Source: Paenibacillus_T sp033239625 (lineage in GTDB: Bacteria; Bacillota; Bacilli; Paenibacillales; Paenibacillaceae). From it: DNA of 64,000 nt. Where the stretch lies: the NCBI RefSeq assembly GCF_033239625.1, contig NZ_BTCK01000006.1, positions 153,361-217,360 of the forward strand. The letters run 5' to 3'. Below are positions 53,733-62,260 of this stretch, one piece after another. The notes under the pieces are model-generated. The model did no database searches and had not been told where the DNA came from. It saw only the letters and a program-made list of their open reading frames with translations. The position numbers and the translations under genes are program-made. Numbering within the stretch: the first letter of the stretch is position 1; each line of letters begins with the position of its first letter.

Positions 53733-54947
53733 ATGGATCGGTTGTGGCTGCTGCTGGCCGTCTTCATCACACGTCTTCCCGCATCGCTCGTCGGAGCAGG
53801 CTGCAAGGATACCGAATCCACAGCTCGCATCCGAATGCCAGAGGATCGGTTCCTCCGAATGCTTGCTGCCGCAGGCGCTCAGCAGCGCATTCGCGTCGTT
53901 GTCATCGATGCCGACTTTGGTTCCGTGCAGGATGGAACCATGCAAGGCTTCGAGCGAACAAACGGAAGGTGGGAGCCTTGCTCCTGTCCGCTGCCTGATC
54001 TTGTCTATGACCGAAGTTTTGCGAGGAACGCCGAAGATCGCGTTCGGATTCGGAAGGCGCTGCAGACACTTATCCATGCTGGCGCTCGGCCGCTCAGCAG
54101 CGAGCTTCCCGATAAGCTGCTAGTGCAGCATGCGCTGGTAAGCGATCCGGAGCTCGTGCCGCTGCTGCCGCCTACATGGCCTTATCGAGGCAAATATCAG
54201 CTGCTCCGGCTTCTGAGGCGCAGACCCGAAGGACTGTTCCTGAAGCCGGCTGCCGGTTCGCAAGGTCGTGGTGCGCTGCGCATTCGCCAAACGAGCGAAG
54301 CCGTTATCGTAGAAGGACGCACGAGAGCCAATCGGATGTTCTCTTTCCGATATGCAAGTGCACAGGAAGCAGCCGACCGGGTGGATCGGTTCGTCGGAAC
54401 CAGCCGCTACCTGATTCAGCCGTTGCTGCCGCTGAACGATGCTGATGACCAGCCCCATGATGTCCGGCTTCTCATGCAGAAGGACGGCCGCGGCCGCTGG
54501 GTCAGCACATGTACCGTAAGCCGTGTAGGTCAGAGCGGCAGCGTAACATCCAATCTGCATGGCGGCGGCACCGCACAGTCCGCGAAGGAAAGACTGTCCC
54601 GTCTGTATGGCGGTGACAAAGCCGAAGTTCTGATGCGAACCATCATTAACGCAGGGCAGCAGGCTGCTCCTTTAATCGAGCAGCATTACGGACGATTCGC
54701 TGAATTTGGATTTGACTTCGGACTTTCGCAAGGCGGCACACTGTGGCTGCTGGAGGCGAACTCGAAGCCAGGCCGTCAGTCTCTTAAGCTCACGGGAGAT
54801 GAGCGGGCTGAGCAACTTTCCGCTAGTCGTCTCCTGTCCTATGCACGCAAGCTGCAGGGCGGAATGCGGCTCCAGTCGAGAGCTTCCAGCGGCCATCATC
54901 TCAATGCCCCGTTCCCATCGGACTACGTTCAGGAGGTTCATCCATGA
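53733..54947 (+). CDS. YheC/YheD-family ATP-grasp protein 2 (divergent)
   Basis: A 404-residue relative with a signal-like N-terminus (MDRLWLLLAVFITRLPASLV) instead of the usual LGVLT start, and a middle domain with CPLPDLVYDRSFAR. The ATP loop reads FLKPAAGSQGRGALR, and the C-terminal site WLLEANSKPGRQS follows DFGLSQGGT, where the family's Asp in DLAVD/DLGID is replaced by Ser. That and the N-terminus suggest altered function. GGAGG precedes the ATG. Its stop overlaps the next start by four bases. Confidence 0.88.
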   Translation: MDRLWLLLAVFITRLPASLVGAGCKDTESTARIRMPEDRFLRMLAAAGAQQRIRVVVIDADFGSVQDGTMQGFERTNGRWEPCSCPLPDLVYDRSFARNAEDRVRIRKALQTLIHAGARPLSSELPDKLLVQHALVSDPELVPLLPPTWPYRGKYQLLRLLRRRPEGLFLKPAAGSQGRGALRIRQTSEAVIVEGRTRANRMFSFRYASAQEAADRVDRFVGTSRYLIQPLLPLNDADDQPHDVRLLMQKDGRGRWVSTCTVSRVGQSGSVTSNLHGGGTAQSAKERLSRLYGGDKAEVLMRTIINAGQQAAPLIEQHYGRFAEFGFDFGLSQGGTLWLLEANSKPGRQSLKLTGDERAEQLSASRLLSYARKLQGGMRLQSRASSGHHLNAPFPSDYVQEVHP

Positions 54948-56320
54948 GTTTGACATTATGTAACGTGCAATTCTCGCAACAATCCGATCGTGTCGTCTAT
55001 TTATCGAATCCGGTGCTGAAGAGTCTTGCTGGTCAAAAAACGGTTCACATCAAGCTCGGCAAAGAATCCATTACGGCAGCGGTTAAGCCGCTCAAACGTT
55101 CCGGCAACTATATGTATCTGTCAGCAGGCGTTCGCCAATCGATTCGGGTGCCGAAGTCAGGCAATGTGTATTTGCTGCAAGGAAGCGGCAATGAGCTCCA
55201 GCTGGGACCTCTCATTGGCGTATTATGCGATTCGGCATTCCGTTCCGATACGATGCCGTTCGGCTCACGCACCGGTTATATCCGGCAGCTGCTCCGCGCA
55301 GGAGAGAAGAAGGCGTATTTGTTCGCCTTCACGCCTCGCGATGTTAATTGGCAGCAAGAAACGATCAATGGCTATTTCTTGAATGGATCGGGCGGCTGGG
55401 TGCGCCGCGTTGTTCCGCTGCCGGACGTCGTATACAACCGTCTGCCTAGCAGAAGAGCCGAAACGACTTCGGCCATCGTGAATTTCCGTGAACGTTTCGT
55501 TAAGCGCAATATCCCGTTCTTTAACTGGACGTTCTTCAATAAATCCGATGTGTACAAATTGCTCGACAACGATGTTGAGGCGCTCAAGCATCTCCCGGAT
55601 TCTGCGTCGAGACCAAGTCCCGACAAAATCAAAGAAATGCTCGAGAAGCACCAATTCCTTTACTTCAAGCCGACAGGCGGCAGTCTTGGCATCGGGATCT
55701 ACCGACTCACCTACCATCCGAAGCGCGGCTACTTCGCCCGCTATCGCAAAGGCGGCAGCAACGTGCTGCTCCGCTTCTCGAACTTCAACTCGATGATGCG
55801 CATGCTGCAAAACAATCATGGCGTATCGCTTAACAATTACGTCAGCCAGCAGGGCATCCGCTTGATCGAGATCGACGGCTGTCCGATCGACTTCCGCTTC
55901 CACATGCACAAGAACATCAATAACGAATGGGTTCCTGCGGGCATCGGAGCGAAGAAGGCCGGACGCGGCAGCGTAACGACGCACGTGAAGAACGGCGGAT
56001 CGCTGATGACGCCGGAGCAAGCGTTGTCCCGTGTATTCGGCGACAATGCCGACGAGGTTCTGGATAAGGCAAAAAAGGTCGCAGTGAAGCTGTCCGAAGC
56101 GATCGAACGCAACTATCCGCATCGTCTGGGTGAATTGGGCCTTGATTTGGGCATCGACAAAGACGGCGATGTCTGGATGTTCGAAGCGAACTCGAAGCCT
56201 GGTCGGTCGATCTTCAAGCATCCGGCATTAAAGGAGCAAGGCCGTGCCTCACTCTCGTATATTCTGGACCACTGTCTATACCTGAGCCGGTTCCAGGGGG
56301 GTAAAACAGATGGATCTTGA
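54944..56320 (+). CDS. YheC/YheD-family ATP-grasp coat-associated protein 3
   Basis: A 458-residue protein built like copy 1: a beta-rich N-terminal domain (about 1-100, ending LGPLIGVLCD), a middle domain with PLPDVVYNRLPSRRAE, and ATP-grasp. The loop reads YFKPTGGSLGIGIYRL, with Ile where most copies have Lys or Arg. The C-terminal WMFEANSKPGRSIF is intact. ATGA overlap with copy 2 and an 11-base overlap with copy 4 make it part of one operon. Confidence 0.92.
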   Translation: MSLTLCNVQFSQQSDRVVYLSNPVLKSLAGQKTVHIKLGKESITAAVKPLKRSGNYMYLSAGVRQSIRVPKSGNVYLLQGSGNELQLGPLIGVLCDSAFRSDTMPFGSRTGYIRQLLRAGEKKAYLFAFTPRDVNWQQETINGYFLNGSGGWVRRVVPLPDVVYNRLPSRRAETTSAIVNFRERFVKRNIPFFNWTFFNKSDVYKLLDNDVEALKHLPDSASRPSPDKIKEMLEKHQFLYFKPTGGSLGIGIYRLTYHPKRGYFARYRKGGSNVLLRFSNFNSMMRMLQNNHGVSLNNYVSQQGIRLIEIDGCPIDFRFHMHKNINNEWVPAGIGAKKAGRGSVTTHVKNGGSLMTPEQALSRVFGDNADEVLDKAKKVAVKLSEAIERNYPHRLGELGLDLGIDKDGDVWMFEANSKPGRSIFKHPALKEQGRASLSYILDHCLYLSRFQGGKTDGS

Positions 56321-57464
56321 GTCGGTTATAGAAGAGAAGACGGCAGAAGTTCAGTCCCGTCGTCCCGTCATGGCCATCCTGACGATGGAAGACGATTTGC
56401 TGCTGTTTCGCGGAAATCGCGAGAACTTCGCCGATATCATACGGACTGGACGCGACATGGGATTTATCGTCTACGTGCTGACGACGAAGAACTTAAACCT
56501 GTCCAAGAATCAGCTTGTAGGCTACACGTTCAACGATCGCGAGGAGCTGTGGTACAATCAGCTCTTCCCGTTCCCCGACGTTATCTATAATCGGATCCCG
56601 CTTCGCGAAGATGAGCTGCTGCCTTCCGTCCGCGGCAAAATCAACGCCTGCATGAAGCATCCTAGAACGCAGCTGTTCAATCCAACCTTCTTCAACAAAT
56701 GGAGCCTGTTCGAATGGCTCCGCTTGTCGAAGTCGACGAAGCCGTTCATCCCAACGACGAAGCGGATGCTCTCCCGTACCGGCCTGACTCAGCTGATGCG
56801 GAAATACAACTATCTCTATTTGAAACCGGTCAGCGGCAAAGCCGGCAAAGGCATTATGACGGTTAAAGTGACGCCCGAGAAAAACTTGCCCTATCGCCTT
56901 CGAATCCAGATGGATAAGAAGAGCGTTACGTATAACTGCGCTACGATCCCTAAACTGTGGTCGCGAATTCGCAAGCAGAGCATGGGCGACGCTTATATCG
57001 TTCAGCAAGGTATCGCGCTTGCGACCGTCAATGAACGCCGCTTTGATCTCCGTGCCCTTATTCAAAAAAATCAACGCGGACAATGGGATATTACCGGCGT
57101 AGGCGCACGTCTTGCAGGCACAACGAGCATTACGACGCATGTGCCAAGAGGCGGCAGCATCGAGGATCCGGAGAAGCTGCTCGTGCAATCATTCGGCGAG
57201 GATGAAGCGCGTAAAATTATGATCAAAGCCAAAAATACGTCGCTTATTATCGCCAAGCAGATTGAACGCGGCTCCGGCCAAGAGCTCGGCGAGATGTCGA
57301 TGGATTTAGGGGTCGACTTAACAGGTAATGTGTGGTTTTTCGAGGCGAACGCGAAACCCATGAAGTTCGACGAACCGCATATTCGCAAAAAGTCGCTGGA
57401 GCGCATTTTCCACTACGGCTTATATCTATACGGCAAGAAGAAGACGAAGATCGGAGGGGCGTAA
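56310..57464 (+). CDS. YheC/YheD-family ATP-grasp coat-associated protein 4
   Basis: A 384-residue protein without the extra N-terminal domain. After about 20 residues it begins MAILTMEDDLLLF, then FPFPDVIYNRIPLRED, then the ATP loop YLKPVSGKAGKGIM (about 170-183) and the metal site WFFEANAKPMKFD (near 350). The DLGVDLTGN Asp is present. It is followed directly (no gap) by the GNAT gene. Confidence 0.92.
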   Translation: MDLESVIEEKTAEVQSRRPVMAILTMEDDLLLFRGNRENFADIIRTGRDMGFIVYVLTTKNLNLSKNQLVGYTFNDREELWYNQLFPFPDVIYNRIPLREDELLPSVRGKINACMKHPRTQLFNPTFFNKWSLFEWLRLSKSTKPFIPTTKRMLSRTGLTQLMRKYNYLYLKPVSGKAGKGIMTVKVTPEKNLPYRLRIQMDKKSVTYNCATIPKLWSRIRKQSMGDAYIVQQGIALATVNERRFDLRALIQKNQRGQWDITGVGARLAGTTSITTHVPRGGSIEDPEKLLVQSFGEDEARKIMIKAKNTSLIIAKQIERGSGQELGEMSMDLGVDLTGNVWFFEANAKPMKFDEPHIRKKSLERIFHYGLYLYGKKKTKIGGA

Positions 57465-57968
57465 ATGGACATTGTGCGGTTAAAGCCATCGCAATGGCTG
57501 CAGTGGCGCAGCCGCCTCGTCTCATTCGCCAAGCGTTACGGTGACCGCAGGCTAACCGCCGAAGGGCTGCATGCGCTCATGCACGCAGAAGCGAATCCAT
57601 TAGCACCTACCTCCATCGTCATTGCACGCGAAGCCGGCAAACTTGTCGGCTTCGCTTTCGCACAGGATGCCGGCGAGTCCGCTTGTGTAATCGCTGTCCA
57701 TCCGGAATCGCGCGGCCGCGGCGTTGGACGCAGGCTTATCGCTGAGTTGATCGAAGCATGCGGTGGACTGTGCTGTTCGGTTGCCTGCGATAATTATGCA
57801 AGCATGCAATTATTTTTCCGAGCGGGATTAAAAGCCGTTGGTCTTCATACTGGGCCGACAGGCAAACCAACCTTACGATTTCAGACCGATGGATCTCGAT
57901 TCCAACCAACTGATCATCAGCCTTCCGTGCCTATAAAGGAGGCAACCGCATGGCAAAGCCCGTGCTAG
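57465..57968 (+). CDS. GNAT-family N-acetyltransferase inside the YheC/D cluster
   Basis: A 167-residue acetyltransferase. The acetyl-CoA pyrophosphate loop is ESRGRGVGRRLIAEL (about 84-98), preceded by the beta4 strand ACVIAVHPE and followed by VACDNYASMQLFFRAGL. It starts five bases after GGAGGGG and overlaps the next YheC/D gene by 19 bases, so it belongs to the operon. An acetyl transfer step on the ATP-grasp product or on a coat component is inferred. Confidence 0.9.
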   Translation: MDIVRLKPSQWLQWRSRLVSFAKRYGDRRLTAEGLHALMHAEANPLAPTSIVIAREAGKLVGFAFAQDAGESACVIAVHPESRGRGVGRRLIAELIEACGGLCCSVACDNYASMQLFFRAGLKAVGLHTGPTGKPTLRFQTDGSRFQPTDHQPSVPIKEATAWQSPC

Positions 57969-59104
57969 GCATCTTGACCTTATATTTGAATGACAGCGGC
58001 ACGCTCGAGGAGCGGCCGATTTATCAACGCATGACGACCGCAGCTAAGAAGCTCGGACTGGATGTGTACGTGTTCACTCCGCGCGACGTTAATTATAAAA
58101 CAAACCGAATCAACGCGCAGTTCTACGACCCAGAGACGAAAAAGTGGTCGAAGCGATGGACTTCATTTCCCAACATGATCTACGATCGCTGCCGCATTCA
58201 GAAATCGAGCCGCTTCGATGAGCTGAAACGATTCCGGCAGCAGTACGGCCATCTGACATTTCTCAATCGACCGCTTCGAAACAAAATGACGGTGCATCGC
58301 ACGCTGTCGCGCGATAAGCGGTTCTCGAACCATTTGCCCAACTCTCGGATGTATGAATCGATTGCCGATCTGAATGCCATGCTCCGCAAACATTCGCTGC
58401 TGTACCTGAAGCCGATTAACGGAACAGGCGGCCGCGGCATTCTGCGAATCGAACGGATCGATGGCGATAAGGTGCTGCTTCAAGGGCGCGATCAACAGCG
58501 ACGCATCGTTGCACCGCAGCGCATCGCGGCAGCGGAGCTGGCTGATAAGCTGTCCTCGTGGCACTTGAAGGAGAAACGTTATCTCATTCAACAGGGCATC
58601 CCGATCAAGCTGCCCAATGGCCGCGTGCATGACTATCGGATGCTCGTACAGAAAGATGGCGAAGGTGCATGGCGTGTAACCGGCTGCGCAGGTCGCATCG
58701 GAGCGCAGAACAGCGTCACTTCGAACCTGCATGGCGGCGGTCACGCCGCGACGATGGATACGCTGTTGAAGCGGTGGATTAAGAACGAGTCGAAGATCGA
58801 GACCGTGAAGCGCGATGCCGAATCTTTCGGGGTGCAGGTCGCGCAGCATCTCGAGCAGTCATACGGAAGGCTGTGCGAGCTTGCGTTGGACCTCGCTATC
58901 GATAAACAAGGGCGTGTGTGGCTGCTTGAAGTAAATCCGAAGCCGGCACGTGAAGTGTTCGTGGAGGCGGGGGACACGAAGACGTATCAACGCGCGATCA
59001 CGCGTCCACTGGAGTATGCGCTGCATCTGTATGAGGCGGAGAAGAAGAAGAAAGCGGAAGTGAAGACGTCGAGCTTGGAAGATGAGCTGCGGTGGTATGA
59101 CTAG
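57950..59104 (+). CDS. YheC/YheD-family ATP-grasp coat-associated protein 5
   Basis: A 384-residue protein beginning LGILTLYLNDSGTLEERPIY, then FPNMIYDRCRIQKSSRFDE, the ATP loop YLKPINGTGGRGILR (about 160-174) and the metal site WLLEVNPKPAREV (near 325). The C-terminus has a Lys/Glu-rich tail (EAEKKKKAEVKTSSLEDEL). AAGGAGG precedes the ATG, which lies in the end of the GNAT gene. It is the last gene of the cluster; a structured repeat and a terminator follow. Confidence 0.92.
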   Translation: MAKPVLGILTLYLNDSGTLEERPIYQRMTTAAKKLGLDVYVFTPRDVNYKTNRINAQFYDPETKKWSKRWTSFPNMIYDRCRIQKSSRFDELKRFRQQYGHLTFLNRPLRNKMTVHRTLSRDKRFSNHLPNSRMYESIADLNAMLRKHSLLYLKPINGTGGRGILRIERIDGDKVLLQGRDQQRRIVAPQRIAAAELADKLSSWHLKEKRYLIQQGIPIKLPNGRVHDYRMLVQKDGEGAWRVTGCAGRIGAQNSVTSNLHGGGHAATMDTLLKRWIKNESKIETVKRDAESFGVQVAQHLEQSYGRLCELALDLAIDKQGRVWLLEVNPKPAREVFVEAGDTKTYQRAITRPLEYALHLYEAEKKKKAEVKTSSLEDELRWYD

Positions 59105-59172
59105 CCGAAAATCTAAAGACTAGTTCTGATAAAAAAGGGCTTCGCCATTGCGTGCGGCCATCACTGCGCAGA

Positions 59173-59290
59173 GGTATACTTCCTACGATCGCTGTTGTCC
59201 TCGGATTGTTCTGATTATATGAATTCAGATGTGGTAACAATCCGAGTGACAAAGGCGACCGCTGACGCTTCTTCGGAAGTATACACCTGC
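59173..59290. repeat. Structured repeat element, copy B (paired-stem family)
   Basis: The centre (59184-59260) is nearly identical to copy A at 34012-34087, including CGGATTGTT/AACAATCCG and TTGTC/GACAA. The outer stem is GTATACTTCC (59174-59183) with GGAAGTATAC (59275-59284), unlike that of copy A but equally perfect. CACTGCGCA and TGCTCCGTT flank both copies. Together with the terminator it fills the 322-base gap after the YheC/D cluster. Confidence 0.8.
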
Positions 59291-59342
59291 TCCGTTCCTT
59301 CACACGCGCTCGTCGCTTCGCGACCTGGGGTAAAAACATATC

Positions 59343-59373
59343 GGCTGAACAGGTCTAGAACTCCTGTTCAGCC
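59343..59373 (+). terminator. Terminator after the YheC/D cluster
   Basis: GGCTGAACAGG (59343-59353) pairs with CCTGTTCAGCC (59363-59373), followed by TTCGTTGTT. Confidence 0.75.
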
Positions 59374-59426
59374 TTCGTTGTTATATAGCGCTTCGCGCGG
59401 GATTATGTATGCGAGTCACTCTAACG

Positions 59427-59984
59427 TTAGTTTTGGTTAGCACTTGCTACAGCTCTTGCTAACATATCCTTACAAGTTCCACTACCAGTCATTGTGTACA
59501 CTCTATTAATATTTACTTCATCACAATCCCCACCTTCAGCCCATACGTATATCACATCCCATTCATGATTTATCCTGTCCCAATACACTTCTCTCTTATA
59601 TTCATAACGCTCTAAACGAACTCCTATTTTCGCATCTGCAATTTGAATAGCTTTCAGCTCGGATACAGGCGGGATTTCATACCACCAATAATGATTAAGG
59701 TTACCAACGACCAAAGAGAATGAAACTCCGAATAATAACGTATAGATTTTAGTTTTCCATCGTACCTCCTTGCTCACAAAGAAGAAATTTATAATGTACC
59801 CTAGTAGAAACAAAGTGAACGCAATAAATGACCATAACCCTAATGTATATATGATCTCGTATATACTCTTGCTGTCGGTAGTGTCAAAGTCTGGCCAGGG
59901 AATAAACGCATACAAATAAAATCCCCACAAATACCAACATACAGCTGCGATCGGGACGATTACAACTCCCTTATATTTTGTCAT
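59427..59984 (-). CDS. AT-rich orphan membrane protein, unknown function
   Basis: A 185-residue protein I do not recognise. It has three predicted helices (VIVPIAAVCWYLWGFYLYAF, LWSFIAFTLFLLGYIINFFF and IYTLLFGVSFSLVVGNL), then a C-terminal soluble domain with two cysteines likely to pair (GGDCDEVN and GSGTCKDML). Codon use is much richer in A/T than its neighbours, which suggests recent acquisition. ATG 59984 is preferred over 60002, with AAGAG four to five bases upstream; support is weak for either. Confidence 0.6.
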   Translation of the reverse strand: MTKYKGVVIVPIAAVCWYLWGFYLYAFIPWPDFDTTDSKSIYEIIYTLGLWSFIAFTLFLLGYIINFFFVSKEVRWKTKIYTLLFGVSFSLVVGNLNHYWWYEIPPVSELKAIQIADAKIGVRLERYEYKREVYWDRINHEWDVIYVWAEGGDCDEVNINRVYTMTGSGTCKDMLARAVASANQN

Positions 59985-60110
59985 AACATCTCTTCGCCTC
60001 ATTTCAATGGAGTACTTCCCCTTCTGAAAAAATTAAGAATATTACCTTTATTAACTAATATCGGAATACGCTCATCAAATTCAAATCAAATTAATCCATT
60101 ACACTCAACT

Positions 60111-60155
60111 AAAAAAGGCAATTGCCTACCGGTAGCACACCGGGAAACAATCGCC
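60111..60155 (-). terminator. Terminator after the dacF-like gene
   Basis: On the minus strand GGCGATTG pairs with CAATTGCC around an inner CCGGT/ACCGG hairpin, and six T residues follow. Confidence 0.75.
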
Positions 60156-60189
60156 GTAGGAATTGAATTTTCTGTTCAAGCTATATAAC

Positions 60190-61491
60190 TTAGCCCACCG
60201 ACGTGCCATTGCGCTTACGCATGCGATAGACCATCGTGGCGCCGGCCAGGACGCCGAGGAGGCACGCGCCGGCGAGCGTCCATGCGCGGCCCGGATTGCT
60301 GCCGTCCTCTTCGACGGCAGCCGGTGTCTCGGCAGCTGCGGCGGTCGCTGCAGCGAGCATCTTGACCTCATTGTCATGATGGGACACGAGGAAGTGACCA
60401 GCCTCCGTCATTCCTTGCGAAGTGAGGACGCGAACGCTGCCTGTCGTGTCCACAAGCAGCTCTGGTTCTTCTCCCTTGGGTACGACCGTCCAGATCGGCT
60501 TCTCTGCCACGTAATCTACGTTCGGCATGCCTTCCATATGGTAGACCTCGTTCTCATCGAACAACCGCTTCTGCTCGAACGCTGCGAATCCGTAATCGAG
60601 AAGACCTCGCATATCCTTATACAGCTGGTCGCTCGAAGGCGACTTCAGCACGACGCCGATAATTTCCATATCGCCTCGTTTGGCGGATGCGACGAGCGTC
60701 TGTCCAGCTGCGGTCGTATAGCCGTTCTTAATGCCGGTTGCGCCTTCATACGTGCCGAGCAGCTTGTTGTGATTAACGAGCGTTGTCTGCCACGTTTCCC
60801 CCGTCCAATTGACCTTCTTCGTTCCGACCAGCTCGCGGAACTGCTCATTCTGCATGGCATAACGCGCAATCTTCGCCATGTCCTCCGCCGTCGTGTAGTG
60901 GTCTGGATCCGGCAGGCCGTGCGGATTGCGGAACTGGCTGTTCATCGCTCCCGCATGCTCGCGAACGAAAGCGTTCATCCGCTCAGCGAATTTCTCCTTC
61001 GACCCGTCAATATGATCGGCAATCGCCGTTGACGCATCATTGCCCGAATTGACCATCATGCCGAGCAGCAGCTGCCACATGGACATTTGCTCGCCTTCTT
61101 CAAGATAGACGCGAGTCCCTTCTTCCCACCGAGCATCTTTGGAAACGGTTACAGTATCAGAAACGTCAGCAGTCTCAAGCGCTACGATCGCCGTTACGAT
61201 CTTCGTAATGCTCGCCGGGTACATCTGTTCCGTTGCATTCTTCGAATATAAAACTGTCCCTGTTCTTCCGTCGATCAATACAGCAGACTCTGCGGCTACT
61301 TCCGGCTTCTGAACGACCTCTGCTTCCGTCGCCGATGTCTGATCGCCAACGGTTTCAGAAGTGGCGGGCGCAGCCATAACAACAGCAGAAGCAGACGTCT
61401 GCATACCGATCAGCAAGACGAGCGCGGCTGCGAACGCGAGTCGCAGCCAGCCTGCCTTATTAGGAATCCTTGCTTGTGTGCTTATCGCCAC
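60190..61491 (-). CDS. D-alanyl-D-alanine carboxypeptidase (DacF-like, low-mass PBP)
   Basis: A 433-residue exported peptidoglycan carboxypeptidase. It has a signal peptide (about 1-40), the serine active site SITK at Ser94, SGN at 149-151 and K-N-G (IKNGYT) at 255-257 in place of the usual K-T-G. The PBP5-like C-terminal domain follows. A final helix (TLAGACLLGVLAGATMVY) and a basic end anchor it like a membrane-bound PBP, not the amphipathic helix of PBP5. It starts with GTG 61491, six bases after AGGAGAG. A role in cortex or wall trimming is inferred. Confidence 0.92.
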   Translation of the reverse strand: MAISTQARIPNKAGWLRLAFAAALVLLIGMQTSASAVVMAAPATSETVGDQTSATEAEVVQKPEVAAESAVLIDGRTGTVLYSKNATEQMYPASITKIVTAIVALETADVSDTVTVSKDARWEEGTRVYLEEGEQMSMWQLLLGMMVNSGNDASTAIADHIDGSKEKFAERMNAFVREHAGAMNSQFRNPHGLPDPDHYTTAEDMAKIARYAMQNEQFRELVGTKKVNWTGETWQTTLVNHNKLLGTYEGATGIKNGYTTAAGQTLVASAKRGDMEIIGVVLKSPSSDQLYKDMRGLLDYGFAAFEQKRLFDENEVYHMEGMPNVDYVAEKPIWTVVPKGEEPELLVDTTGSVRVLTSQGMTEAGHFLVSHHDNEVKMLAAATAAAAETPAAVEEDGSNPGRAWTLAGACLLGVLAGATMVYRMRKRNGTSVG

Positions 61492-61580
61492 GCCTATCTC
61501 TCCTGTCTCCTCCGTTTTCCCGTAGATGCTACATACAGTACAGTATACGCGTCTCCATTCGCAGTAAGCACGAAATGGAA

Positions 61581-62051
61581 TTATAAGCCCGTTTCTATTT
61601 CCTCGCGTTTGAGAACGCGAACGTTAATGCCTTGTTCAATCGCTTCCGTCAGCCACAACATCGCAATGAGTCCCACTAAAGAGCCTGCAACCGATACGGG
61701 CAGCGACCACAACACCTGCGGATGCGTAAAGAATGGAATAAACGAAATCGCCATAATCGGCGGCGCATTCCACTTCATCTTCGTAATCAAGCCGATCATC
61801 AGAAGCGCATTTATGAAAAATGTCAGCGGCCCATGATCAATCGCATAGAGCGTCGAGCCGATGCAAGCACCGATAATAGCGCCGAACGTAATGTTCACTT
61901 GTGCCTTGCGTTCTTGCGAACGTTTCAGGAATAACAAACAGAAAGCCCCGAGGGTCGGGAAAAACAAAGTATGTACATCCGGAAACTGAGTAGAAGCCCA
62001 ATAAATAAACATCATATACAAACTAGCCATGATTGCACGAGTCTTAGACAT
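61581..62051 (-). CDS. Small HPP-like integral membrane protein
   Basis: A 156-residue protein with about four helices: IMASLYMMFIYWASTQF, LFFPTLGAFCLLFL, the NITFGAIIGACIGSTLYAI segment, and SLPVSVAGSLVGLIAMLWL. The arrangement (a Phe-Pro-x-Leu-Gly helix, then an APP segment in WNAPPIMAISF) resembles the HPP family, which in some bacteria and plastids transports nitrite. The signature His is replaced by Ala here, so the assignment is tentative. GAAAGG precedes the ATG. Confidence 0.6.
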   Translation of the reverse strand: MSKTRAIMASLYMMFIYWASTQFPDVHTLFFPTLGAFCLLFLKRSQERKAQVNITFGAIIGACIGSTLYAIDHGPLTFFINALLMIGLITKMKWNAPPIMAISFIPFFTHPQVLWSLPVSVAGSLVGLIAMLWLTEAIEQGINVRVLKREEIETGL

Positions 62052-62204
62052 GATTCAACCTTTCTATTCATCCATCATTCCGTAACCAGCTGCGATGGGT
62101 CTTATTAACTAGACCTATTGTAAAAGAATGGACTGGATATCGTCAATGACTAACGATTGGCAGGCTGGCACCACACCAGATCGGACACAACATAGTCTGA
62201 CGAC

Positions 62205-62240
62205 AAAAAAAACGCATCAGGCTCTGAGCGCCTGATGCGT
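62205..62240 (-). terminator. Terminator after the aldo/keto reductase gene
   Basis: ACGCATCAGGC (62212-62222) pairs with GCCTGATGCGT (62230-62240); on the minus strand eight T residues follow. Confidence 0.9.
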
Positions 62241-62260
62241 AATTGTAAACATTTCGAATA

